64,000 bases of DNA from JALZOC01 sp035758845 (GTDB taxonomy: Bacteria; Acidobacteriota; Vicinamibacteria; Vicinamibacterales; 2-12-FULL-66-21), in NCBI GenBank assembly GCA_035758845.1, contig DASTVZ010000164.1, forward strand, positions 1-64,000. The letters run 5' to 3'. Below are positions 18,326 to 26,381 of the stretch, piece after piece. Positions within the stretch are counted from its first letter, which is position 1. Every line of letters begins with the position of its first letter. Below the pieces are notes generated by a model, which did not search any database, was not told the origin of the DNA, and saw nothing but the letters and a program-made list of their open reading frames with translations. A program made the translations under genes and the position numbers.

Positions 18326-19768
18326 TTACATACTCAAATCCACCCACACGCTCTTCACTTGCGTGTAGTGCTCGAGCGCATGGGCACTCATCTCGCGGCC
18401 GAAGCCACTCTGTTTGTAGCCCCCGAATGGCGCCGCCGTATCGTACACGTTGTAGGTATTGATCCAGACCGTTCCGGCTTGAAGCTTCCGCGCGACGTAA
18501 TGCGCCTTTTTGATATCCCGCGTCCAGACGCCGGCTGCCAGGCCGTAGCCGCTATCGTTTGCGCGAGCGATTGCTTCGTCGGTGTCTGAAAACTCGATCG
18601 ACGCGAGGACAGGTCCGAAGATCTCTTCGCGGGCGATTGTCATGTCCGGGCGAACGTCCGTGAAGATTGTTGGTTGCACGAAATAGCCCTTGCCGGTTCC
18701 GATATCGGTCCGCGCGCCGCCGGCGATCAATGTCGCCCCCTCTCGCTTGCCCAAATCGATGTAGCCGAGCACCGTATCGAGCTGCTTCTTCGAGGACAAC
18801 GCCCCGAACCGGGTTTTCGGATCCATGGGATCTCCGGCGGTCATCTTCCGCGCGCGCGCGGCCAGTTTGTCGATGAACTCGGACTTGATGGCACGATCGA
18901 CCAGCAGTCGCGACCCGGCGGCGCAGACTTCTCCTTTGCCGTAAAAGATCCCGATCGTGGCTCCTCGAATCGCCGCCTCGACATCCGCGTCGGCAAAGAC
19001 GATGTTGGGCGATTTCCCTCCAAGTTCGAGAGTGATCCGCTTGAGCGTTCCCGCGGCTCCCCGCATGATGCCTTTGCCGGTGCTGGTATCGCCGGTGAAC
19101 GCAATCTTGTCGATTCCCGGGTGCTCGACAATCGCCTGACCCAGTTCGGCGCCGGGCCCGGTCAGTACGTTCAAAACGCCAACTGGCAGTCCGACTTCAA
19201 CTGCGATGTCACCGAGCGCGAGCGCGGTCAAAGGTGTCTGGCTCGCTGGTTTCACGATGACGGTATTTCCGCAGGCCAGCGCCGGGGCAATCTTCCATGC
19301 GGCCAGCAGCAATGGAAAGTTCCACGGCACGATGGCCGCGACGACGCCGACCGGTTCCCGCAGTGTGTAGGTGAGATGGTTGCCCTTGACGGGAATCGTC
19401 TCTCCCATGACCTTGTCGGACCAGCCACCGTAGTACTCGAAACATTCGGCGGCGGCCGGAATCTCGATGTGCCGCGACTCGCTGATCGGCTTGCCGTTGT
19501 GAAGCGTCTCCAGCCGCGCCACTTCGTCGGCGCGCTCGAGCAGTCGCTCACCGAGTTTGCGAACGAGGCGGCCCCGCTCGCGGGCCGACATCTTTCCCCA
19601 CGGTCCATCAAGCGCCGCACGCGCCGCGGTCACTGCCATATCGAGATCGGACGCGGCAGCCGACGGCACCTCGGCGATCACTTCTTCCGTCGCCGGATTG
19701 ACGACCTTCATCGTCTTTCCTGACGCTGAAGGGCGCCATTCGTTGTTGATCAGGAGTTGGTGCTGCAC
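18326..19768 (-). CDS. NAD(P)-dependent aldehyde dehydrogenase
   Basis: 480 residues, the usual size for the ALDH superfamily. GTG start two bases after the boxB stop. Diagnostic stretches: PWNFPLLLAAWKIAPALACG, the catalytic Glu in ITLELGGKSPNIVF, the catalytic Cys in GKGEVCAAGSRLLV, and EEIFGPVLASIEFSD. It oxidises an aldehyde to the acid. Position directly behind boxB suggests it removes the semialdehyde released by ring cleavage (the BoxD step). It looks like a general ALDH rather than the longer classical BoxD, so the substrate is inferred from context only. Confidence 0.88.
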   Translation of the reverse strand: MQHQLLINNEWRPSASGKTMKVVNPATEEVIAEVPSAAASDLDMAVTAARAALDGPWGKMSARERGRLVRKLGERLLERADEVARLETLHNGKPISESRHIEIPAAAECFEYYGGWSDKVMGETIPVKGNHLTYTLREPVGVVAAIVPWNFPLLLAAWKIAPALACGNTVIVKPASQTPLTALALGDIAVEVGLPVGVLNVLTGPGAELGQAIVEHPGIDKIAFTGDTSTGKGIMRGAAGTLKRITLELGGKSPNIVFADADVEAAIRGATIGIFYGKGEVCAAGSRLLVDRAIKSEFIDKLAARARKMTAGDPMDPKTRFGALSSKKQLDTVLGYIDLGKREGATLIAGGARTDIGTGKGYFVQPTIFTDVRPDMTIAREEIFGPVLASIEFSDTDEAIARANDSGYGLAAGVWTRDIKKAHYVARKLQAGTVWINTYNVYDTAAPFGGYKQSGFGREMSAHALEHYTQVKSVWVDLSM

Positions 19769-19770
19769 AC

Positions 19771-21189
19771 CTACGCTTCCGTCCTCACGTATTCAAAGTT
19801 GATAGGCTGGCGATTGATGCCGCGTAGCGGCGGGGCGATGTAGTTGGCGAACTTTCCGGGTTCGTAGACCGGGCGATCCATGATGCTGAGGAGGTAGTCA
19901 CGATCCGGTGTCGAAGGCAGCCATTCGTGCCTGCGGCGCGTCCATTCCTCCATTGACAGCGGCGCACCCTGCGGATCGTAGTAGACGGACGAAAACATGC
20001 CGATGCCCCGATTGAACTTGCGATCGGGAAGCCGGAGACGGTCGGACATGCCGTGGCGTTCGAAGATCTTGTTCCAACGTTGCACGCCGGCTTCGCAGTC
20101 GCCGACATACCAATCACGCAGCACTTCGTTCATCGCGGTGCGCATGGGGACGGCCTTCCGCTCGAGACCACCGTTCGACGGCAACTCGAGCTCGTAAAAC
20201 GAATCGAGCGCCTGATGATCGTTCCACTTTTCCTCCTGCGCCCGCCCCTTGAGCCCGTTACTGAAGTACGATGCCGCATTCGTGGAAATCTCGTTGCCGT
20301 GCAGATCGAGGCTCAGGCTGAACCACAGGTTGATGAATTTCTGGATGGTGGGAACATCGATGCCCCCGAGTTTGCGGACATCCTCGGAATAGCCAGCGCC
20401 CTTCATTAGCTGACATGTTCTTTCGACGATCCGCGCAACGCCGGTTTCGCCGACGAACATGTGATGGGCCTCCTCGGTGAGCATGAATCGCGTCGTCCGG
20501 GATAACGGATCGAGCGAGCTCTCGGAGAGCGACAGCAATTGCGACTTCCCGTCGCGATCGGTGAACATCGTAAACATGAAGAAATCGAGCCAGTTCTCGA
20601 TTGGTTCGTTGAACGCATCGAGAATGCGTGGCTTGTCGCGATTTCCGCTCTGACGAGACAGGAGCTCCTCTGCTTCGTCGCGGCCATCGCGACCGAAGTA
20701 GGAATGGAGTAGATAGACCATCGCCCAGAGATGGCGGCCTTCCTCGACGTTCACCTGAAACAGGTTCCTGAGATCGTACAAACTCGGGCACCGCTGGCCG
20801 AGCCATCGCTGCTGCTCGACGCTCGCGGGCTCGGTATCGCCCTGCGTCACGATCAGGCGGCGAAGCTGATTGCGGAATTCACCCGGCACTTCCTGCCACA
20901 CTGGCTGACCGGCAAAGTCCCCGAATCCAATGCGCCGATCGTGAACCGGATCGGCGAGAAAAATGCCCCACCGATATTCTGGAAGCTTCACGTACTCGAA
21001 GTGCGCCCATCCAGATGGGTCGACACTCACTGCCGTCCGAACATAGACCTGGTGGTAGTCCTGGAATCCTTGCGGGCCCATGTCCTTCCACCATTGGATG
21101 TACTTGGGCTGCCAGTGTTCGAGTGCGCGTTGCAGGCGCTTATTGCTCGATAAACCAACGTTGTTGGGAATCTTCTCGGCGGAAATCAT
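19771..21189 (-). CDS. boxB: Benzoyl-CoA 2,3-epoxidase, oxygenase subunit BoxB
   Basis: 472 residues, matching the family length (about 473). Recognisable BoxB stretches: NNVGLSSNKRLQRALEHWQP, KYIQWWKDMGPQGFQDYHQV, VNVEEGRHLWAMVYLLH and MLTEEAHHMFVGETGV, the last two carrying Glu/His ligands of the di-iron site. It epoxidises benzoyl-CoA with O2. The reductase partner BoxA was not found in the window, so electrons must come from a gene elsewhere. Start ATG 21189 has AGGAA eight bases upstream. It lies between boxC and an aldehyde dehydrogenase, same strand. Confidence 0.95.
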   Translation of the reverse strand: MISAEKIPNNVGLSSNKRLQRALEHWQPKYIQWWKDMGPQGFQDYHQVYVRTAVSVDPSGWAHFEYVKLPEYRWGIFLADPVHDRRIGFGDFAGQPVWQEVPGEFRNQLRRLIVTQGDTEPASVEQQRWLGQRCPSLYDLRNLFQVNVEEGRHLWAMVYLLHSYFGRDGRDEAEELLSRQSGNRDKPRILDAFNEPIENWLDFFMFTMFTDRDGKSQLLSLSESSLDPLSRTTRFMLTEEAHHMFVGETGVARIVERTCQLMKGAGYSEDVRKLGGIDVPTIQKFINLWFSLSLDLHGNEISTNAASYFSNGLKGRAQEEKWNDHQALDSFYELELPSNGGLERKAVPMRTAMNEVLRDWYVGDCEAGVQRWNKIFERHGMSDRLRLPDRKFNRGIGMFSSVYYDPQGAPLSMEEWTRRRHEWLPSTPDRDYLLSIMDRPVYEPGKFANYIAPPLRGINRQPINFEYVRTEA

Positions 21190-21192
21190 CGG

Positions 21193-21283
21193 GATATTCC
21201 TGAAATTGCTGATTTCTGATTGCTGATTGTTGATTGAAATGCCCGTACAATCCGCAATCGAAAATCAGCAATCATCATTTTCA
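21193..21283. repeat. AT-rich inverted repeat between boxC and boxB
   Basis: CCTGAAATTGCTGATTTCTG with following CTGATTG units is mirrored by CAATCGAAAATCAGCAATCA and TTTTCAGG. It is AT-rich compared with its GC-rich surroundings and could form a long stem in the boxC-boxB message. Confidence 0.55.
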
Positions 21284-22939
21284 GGTTCTCTTAAAATCAA
21301 ACTCCGGCCGTGCCTGTGTGCCATACGCGGTCAACGCGCCCTTCTCACCCACCGCATTCGGTCGTTGGAAGATCCAGTTCTGCCACGCCGTCAGACGGCC
21401 GAAGATTTTTGTTTCCATCGTTTCAGGACCCGCGAACCGAAGATTCGCTTCCATCCCGGTCAATGCGTCCGGCGACAGGGCTGCTCGACCCTCAATCGCG
21501 AGCCTGACTTCATCGTCCCAGTCGAGCTCGTCTGGCGCGAACGACACCAGCCCGGCGTCATGCGCACCGCGTGGATCGAATGGTTCCTGCTCGGAGAGGA
21601 CTTCCAGTACGCGTTCTGGTTCTGCAAGGAACCGGGTTTCCAGCCGTGTGAGGCCGTTGCTCATCTTGAGCGGCCCCGCGTTCATCGCCGACAGCGCGAT
21701 GCTGTTCGGACGATCCGGATCATCGAGCATGTACGACCGATCGGCGGCGAGCGCCAGCTCGAACAGAGTGCCGGAAAATGCGCTGCCAGGCTCGATGAGC
21801 GCAAAGAAGCTCCGCGCGGTCAGGTCCATCCGCTTGAGCGTCCGCTTAATCAACAGCGTGATCTCTCGCACGAGCCAATGGTTCGCGTGTTCGGTCAACG
21901 TCCGATCGACTGCGAGGACCTGAGCCGGATCCCCCTCAGTTTTTACGACGACGGTTCCGATCAACGGCTCGTTGATTCTCAGTCGAAGCAGCGCGTCGTC
22001 CAGCTCACGAAATGCACGGAGCGGCCAGAATCGATCGCCGGCGGCCACGATCTCGTTCGCTGTCGTTGGTTCCGGTCCTTCCGGCGCGCGAACCGTCAAG
22101 GTCGCAACGCGACGCTGGCGATCGAGGTCGAGCCGCACGCTCGAATAGTGCACGGCATCGTCTGCAACCTTCGGCGCGACAGGCCCGAGCTGCACACCCG
22201 CTCCGGTGGCCGGGCGATCGGAGAGCCGTGCGAGTTCCTCCGCACGGCGGGCGACTCTCTCTTTGAACTGGCTGGTCGGGTACACGGCGTCGACGAGCCG
22301 CCATTCGACGGCGCGCTTCCCTTTGATGCCTTCGGCAACGGTACCGAACACGTCGGCAAGGTCGCGACGGACCTTGCGCTTGTCCACGACCCGGGTCAAA
22401 CCGCCGGTGCCGGGAAGCACACCGAGGAGCGGAGTCTCCGGAAGGCTGACCGCGGAGTTGCCATCGTCGACGAGGACGATTTCGTCACATGCCAGCGCCA
22501 GCTCGTACCCTCCTCCGGCACAGATGCCGTTGAGTGCGGCGAGAAACTTGATTCCGGAGTTCTGGGACGCGTCTTCGATCGCCAGCCTGGTTTCGTTGGT
22601 GAATTTACAGAAGTTCACCTTTGCTGCGTGCGAAGAGCCGCGAAGCATGAAGATATTCGCGCCGGCACAGAACACTCGTTCTTTGAGGCTGGTGACGACA
22701 ACGGCGTGCACCTCGGGATGTTCAAAGCGAAGGCGCTGAACCGCATCGGCAAGCTCGATATCGACGCCGAGATCGTACGAGTTGAGCTTGAGCCGGTAAT
22801 CCGACGACAGACCGCCATCTTCCTGGACGTCCATCGACAGCGTCGCAACGGAACCGTCGACGTTGAGCTTCCAGTGACGATAATGACCAGGTGAGGTGTC
22901 GAAGGAGAGCCGCGAGCCTGGCGTGATTGCGGTGTCCAT
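21281..22939 (-). CDS. boxC: 2,3-Epoxybenzoyl-CoA dihydrolase BoxC
   Basis: 552 residues, in line with BoxC (about 550), a double-size member of the enoyl-CoA hydratase/crotonase superfamily. Seen: VVVTSLKERVFCAGANIFML and ALNGICAGGGYELALACDEI (oxyanion-hole stretches), PLLGVLPGTGGLTR, and a C-terminal part ending RLTAWQNWIFQRPNAVGEKG, characteristic of BoxC. It opens the epoxidised ring hydrolytically, releasing formate. ATG 22939 was taken; a GTG directly precedes it. First gene of the box run, with boxB 91 bases downstream. Confidence 0.94.
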   Translation of the reverse strand: MDTAITPGSRLSFDTSPGHYRHWKLNVDGSVATLSMDVQEDGGLSSDYRLKLNSYDLGVDIELADAVQRLRFEHPEVHAVVVTSLKERVFCAGANIFMLRGSSHAAKVNFCKFTNETRLAIEDASQNSGIKFLAALNGICAGGGYELALACDEIVLVDDGNSAVSLPETPLLGVLPGTGGLTRVVDKRKVRRDLADVFGTVAEGIKGKRAVEWRLVDAVYPTSQFKERVARRAEELARLSDRPATGAGVQLGPVAPKVADDAVHYSSVRLDLDRQRRVATLTVRAPEGPEPTTANEIVAAGDRFWPLRAFRELDDALLRLRINEPLIGTVVVKTEGDPAQVLAVDRTLTEHANHWLVREITLLIKRTLKRMDLTARSFFALIEPGSAFSGTLFELALAADRSYMLDDPDRPNSIALSAMNAGPLKMSNGLTRLETRFLAEPERVLEVLSEQEPFDPRGAHDAGLVSFAPDELDWDDEVRLAIEGRAALSPDALTGMEANLRFAGPETMETKIFGRLTAWQNWIFQRPNAVGEKGALTAYGTQARPEFDFKRT

Positions 22940-22994
22940 CACGCCAAGCGTACTTGCGCAGTCTTAGGGCTGTCAAAGACAGCGCCAATTCACA

Positions 22995-23201
22995 TTAATA
23001 CTCGTCCTCGTTTCCCCACCATGACTCGGCCGTTGACGCGGCGGTCGGGCTCGACCACTGAGTGCCGGAGGTCGACAGTCGATTCTGAATCTGCGCGCGC
23101 AGCCACCCGATCGCGTCCGGTTCAGCCTCGCGCAGCGCCTTCCAATCCGCCTCGGGGAGCACGAGAGTCAAGGTTCGTGTCGGATTCGACTCAGGATTCA
23201 T
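22995..23201 (-). CDS. Small hypothetical protein
   Basis: 68 residues from ATG 23201. Begins MNPESNPTRTLTLVLPEADW and contains KALREAEPDAIGWLRAQIQN; it ends in an acidic tail (NEDEY). No signal peptide, transmembrane segment or known motif is visible. It sits 55 bases upstream of boxC on the same strand, so it may share its promoter. Function unknown, and it could be spurious, though the codon pattern resembles that of its neighbours. Confidence 0.45.
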   Translation of the reverse strand: MNPESNPTRTLTLVLPEADWKALREAEPDAIGWLRAQIQNRLSTSGTQWSSPTAASTAESWWGNEDEY

Positions 23202-23330
23202 GATGCTTGCATCATAGGAAACCAGCGTGCCAGATGTCGCGCATAACTTTCTGATGGAATCGATGCCGGCGACACATGAACCATCCCATCTCATTCACGC
23301 ATGGGATTCATGCATTCCGCACATCGTAAG

Positions 23331-23369
23331 AGGTGGCTGGCACCTTTCCGGGAAAGGTGCCAGCCACCT
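23331..23369. terminator. Strong 18-bp inverted repeat, terminator-like or dispersed repeat
   Basis: Arms AGGTGGCTGGCACCTTTC (23331-23348) and GAAAGGTGCCAGCCACCT (23352-23369) are perfectly complementary with a three-base loop. It starts nine bases past the stop of the minus-strand hydrolase. Neither side has a long T-run, so it may be a REP-like element rather than a simple terminator. Confidence 0.65.
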
Positions 23370-23377
23370 TTTACGCT

Positions 23378-24085
23378 TTACTGTGCGGTTTCGCCGGGTT
23401 TTAGCGTCAGAACGTCGACCCCGTGCGGCTCGACCAGTCGCTTGAGCTGATCCGGCGTTCCGGTCAGCACGGGGAATGTGCCGTAGTGCATCGGCACGAT
23501 TTGGCGGACGCCGAGGAGTCGTGACGCGACGGCTGCACCAACCGGGCTCATCGTGAAGTGATCGCCGATCGGCAGAAACGCGATTCTGGGCGAGTGCATT
23601 TCAGCGATCAGACGCATATCCCCAAAGACGTCGGTGTCGCCGGCAAAATAGAACGCCTGCTCGTCCTCCATCCGCACGACGAATCCCGCGGGTTGCCCGA
23701 GATAAACCGTCGTTTCGTTCTCGACGACGCTGCTCGAATGGATCGCCGGCACCATTGAGATCTCGAGGCCGGAGACCCGCAGCGTGCCGCCAATGCCCAT
23801 GCCCTGGACGTTCGAGAGACCTTTGCGCTCCAGCCAGAGCGCCAGTTCGTACACCGCGACAATCGGCGCGTTGGTTGCGCGCGATACTGCCGGCACATCG
23901 CTGGTGTGATCCGAGTGCCCGTGCGACACGAGAATGACGTCGGCGGCCGTGATTTTCTTCATGTTCGCCGGACACATTGGATTCTGCTCGAGAAATGGAT
24001 CGGTGACGATTCGCTTCCCGCCCGGCGTCGTAATAACGAATGTCGAGTGCCCGTACCACGTAATCGCCAGCTTCTGCATCTTCAT
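23378..24085 (-). CDS. UPF0173-type metallo-beta-lactamase-fold hydrolase
   Basis: 235 residues from ATG 24085; a second ATG six bases on is equally possible. The metal-binding signature VILVSHGHSDHTSD is intact, preceded by the family start ITWYGHSTFVITTPGGKRIV and TDPFLEQNP. Later come AFYFAGDTDVFGDMRLIAEM (metal Asp) and IVPMHYGTFPVLTGTPDQL. These are hallmarks of the UPF0173 metal-dependent hydrolases, whose substrate is not known. Predicted cytosolic. It stands alone, divergent from lipA. Confidence 0.9.
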   Translation of the reverse strand: MKMQKLAITWYGHSTFVITTPGGKRIVTDPFLEQNPMCPANMKKITAADVILVSHGHSDHTSDVPAVSRATNAPIVAVYELALWLERKGLSNVQGMGIGGTLRVSGLEISMVPAIHSSSVVENETTVYLGQPAGFVVRMEDEQAFYFAGDTDVFGDMRLIAEMHSPRIAFLPIGDHFTMSPVGAAVASRLLGVRQIVPMHYGTFPVLTGTPDQLKRLVEPHGVDVLTLKPGETAQ

Positions 24086-24475
24086 GCGCCTATTCTGTGA
24101 TCGCCGGGGGTGGTTCGACAACCGGGGGCGCGGAGTGCTTTCGCGCCTTACCGCTCTCGCAACGACGCCGTCAACCTCGAGGATTGCTCTGGATGCGGTC
24201 TGAGCGGATGGGGAGGCAGGACAACGGCTACGGAGCGAACGTCCTCGGACCGCCTGTGTACTTTACAGCTCCGGCGATCACACGATCCGAATTCAAACAC
24301 GCGAGGACGGGTTATCGATCGATCAGATTGTGCTGTCGCCGGTGAACTACGCCGCAGTCGCGCCGGGAGCGATGAAGAACGATACGACGATTTTGTCGAA
24401 GTAGATGATGCCTCAAGGCTCAAGCTTCCGGCCTACGCCCTGAGCACTGAGCCGTGAGCCGTATAATAGAGGTTC
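24086..24475. other. Intergenic region upstream of lipA
   Basis: 390 bases between divergent genes. I see no credible gene. Near the right end are GAGC-rich short repeats and then a -10-like hexamer. Confidence 0.5.
24462..24467 (+). promoter_or_regulatory. -10-like hexamer of lipA
   Basis: TATAAT ends eight bases before the lipA ATG. If real, the transcript would start close to the ATG and be nearly leaderless. No clear -35 is visible. Confidence 0.35.
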
Positions 24476-25399
24476 ATGCAGGTTATCCCTGTGAACCTCA
24501 TTCGCGGCCGGAGGAAGCGCGCTGACGAACTTCCGCGCATTCCGAAACCCGACTGGCTCAAGGTGCGTGCGCCCGGGTCGGAAAACTACCACCGTCTCAA
24601 GGGATTGATGCGGACACTCGGTCTCCATACCGTCTGCGAGGAGGCGAACTGTCCGAACATTGGCGAGTGCTGGCATCACGGCACGGCGACCTTCATGATC
24701 CTCGGCGACACGTGTACGAGGTCCTGCGGTTACTGCAACGTGATTCACGGTTCTCCAGCCCCACCCGATCCGCACGAACCCGCGCACGTCGCCAGCGCGA
24801 TCGAAGCGATGGCCCTCGCGCACGTTGTCATCACGTCGGTCGATCGCGACGATCTCCCCGACTATGGTGCGGGTCATTTTGCACGGACGATCGCGGAAAC
24901 ACGGGCGCGAATCCCGGATTGCCGCGTCGAGGTGTTGATCCCCGACTTTCAGGGGGATGAGGCCGCGCTGCGCATCGTCCTTGATGCCGGCCCCGACATC
25001 CTGAATCACAATATCGAGACAGTACCGCGGATGTATCGCCTGGCACGTCCCGGCGGACGTTACGATCGCGCGCTCGAGTTGCTCGATCGATCGCGCGGTT
25101 ACGCTCCTGGCATTCCGACCAAGTCCGGCATCATGGTTGGCCTCGGCGAAGAATGGGACGAAGTCGTGTCGACGCTTGGCGATCTCCGTGAGGCTGGCTG
25201 TCAGATCGTGACCATCGGTCAGTATCTTCGTCCATCGATTGCGAATCTTCCGATGTCGCGCTACTACACGCCGGCGGAGTTCGCGGAATTGAAGCGTATC
25301 GGACTCGACCTGGGCTTCGGCCACGTGGAATCCGGCCCTCTCGTGCGGTCGTCGTACCATGCGCACGAGCAGGTGCAATCGCTCGCCGCCGCCCGTTAG
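24476..25399 (+). CDS. lipA: Lipoyl synthase
   Basis: 307 residues. Radical SAM enzyme that inserts two sulfurs into the octanoyl group on lipoyl domains. Both cluster motifs are intact: the auxiliary-cluster CEEANCPNIGEC and the radical SAM CTRSCGYC. GLGEEWDEVVSTLGDLREAG and the C-terminal LVRSSYHAHEQ are also typical. Its product is needed by the AceF protein encoded 14 kb downstream. The uracil-DNA glycosylase gene starts 13 bases after the stop, suggesting cotranscription. Confidence 0.96.
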   Translation: MQVIPVNLIRGRRKRADELPRIPKPDWLKVRAPGSENYHRLKGLMRTLGLHTVCEEANCPNIGECWHHGTATFMILGDTCTRSCGYCNVIHGSPAPPDPHEPAHVASAIEAMALAHVVITSVDRDDLPDYGAGHFARTIAETRARIPDCRVEVLIPDFQGDEAALRIVLDAGPDILNHNIETVPRMYRLARPGGRYDRALELLDRSRGYAPGIPTKSGIMVGLGEEWDEVVSTLGDLREAGCQIVTIGQYLRPSIANLPMSRYYTPAEFAELKRIGLDLGFGHVESGPLVRSSYHAHEQVQSLAAAR

Positions 25400-25412
25400 A
25401 ATCATCCGCCGG

Positions 25413-26105
25413 ATGCCTCGGTCTCCACTGCCCGCGATCACACGCGACATCGTCAACTGCAATCGCTGTGCGCGGCTACGCACGTATTGCGAACAAATCG
25501 CCCGGGAAAAGAAGGCCGCACATCGAAACGACACGTACTGGGGACGGCCAGTCCCCGGCTTCGGCGATCCTCTCGCGCGCGTCGTCGTGCTCGGGTTGGC
25601 GCCAGCCGCACACGGGGCCAATCGCACCGGGCGCGTTTTCACAGGAGATGGATCCGGCGACTTTCTCATGCGCGCGATGCACGAGACAGGGTTCGCGAAC
25701 ATTGCGACCTCTCGGCATTCGACCGACGGCCTGATCTTGAAGGACGCGTACATTCTCGCAGCAGTCAGATGCGCACCACCCGGGAATAAGCCAAGCCCGC
25801 GCGAGATTGCAGCCTGCCATCCGCATCTGGTCGCGGAGGCGGCAGCATTGCGACAAACAAAAGTGATCGTCGCGCTTGGTCGAATTGCATTTGATGCGGC
25901 GTGGCGATTGCTCGGGGATCGCGGCGTCGCGCTTCGCCCCAAGCCGATTTTCGGACACGGCCTCGTCTACCATCCCCCCGGCGGTCCCGTCGTGATCGCG
26001 TCGTACCATCCCAGCCGGCAGAACACCAATACGCGCAAGCTGACACCCGGCATGCTGAATGCCGTTTTTGCAGCCGCCGCGCAGTTCGCCCGCTCGGGCG
26101 CTTGA
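25413..26105 (+). CDS. Family 5 uracil-DNA glycosylase (UDGb)
   Basis: 230 residues; ATG 25413 chosen because the region before it overlaps lipA. The N-terminal Cys pair CNRC and PPGNKPS-containing stretch (CAPPGNKPSPREIAAC) supply Fe-S cluster ligands. The active-site region GLAPAAHGANRTGRVFTGDG and the C-terminal YHPSRQNTNTRKLT are diagnostic of UDGb, which removes uracil and other deaminated bases from DNA. Cytosolic repair enzyme. It follows lipA closely on the same strand, although the functional link is not obvious. Confidence 0.92.
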   Translation: MPRSPLPAITRDIVNCNRCARLRTYCEQIAREKKAAHRNDTYWGRPVPGFGDPLARVVVLGLAPAAHGANRTGRVFTGDGSGDFLMRAMHETGFANIATSRHSTDGLILKDAYILAAVRCAPPGNKPSPREIAACHPHLVAEAAALRQTKVIVALGRIAFDAAWRLLGDRGVALRPKPIFGHGLVYHPPGGPVVIASYHPSRQNTNTRKLTPGMLNAVFAAAAQFARSGA

Positions 26106-26239
26106 CAAATACGCGTTTCACGACTTCTCATCCTTCTTCACCGAACGCTCACGACGCGGATGAACTCCGTCGCGTACGCTGTCGTTAGTTTAGAGCTCGT
26201 TTCAACACCTCTTCACGCAAGGCAAGGCGGCACGAAAGA

Positions 26240-26306
26240 TGACGCGAGCGAGCGCAGCGAAGCGAGCCACGGGAGCGGAGCGGGGCATTGGGGCCCTGCG
26301 AGCGAC
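26240..26306. repeat. Dispersed GC-rich repeat, copy 1
   Basis: Shares GGAGCGGAGCGGGG and GGGGCCC.GCGAGCGA with copies at 27768-27834 and, inverted, 38084-38140. It fills much of the gap (26106-26381) before the first radical SAM gene; nothing else is evident in that gap. Confidence 0.55.
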
Positions 26307-26381
26307 CGCCCGCCTGCGCCAAGGCTCAGGCGAGGTCTCGCCCAAGCGCTTCGCGCGAAGGCGGATGCTGGGGAGTACAGA

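Noticed and set aside
21227..22894. 555-residue plus-strand frame over boxC
   Set aside because: Antisense to a complete boxC; composition and lack of motifs mark it as a by-product.
24413..25942. 509-residue antisense frame over lipA and the uracil-DNA glycosylase gene
   Set aside because: Covers two confidently identified genes; no recognisable domain.
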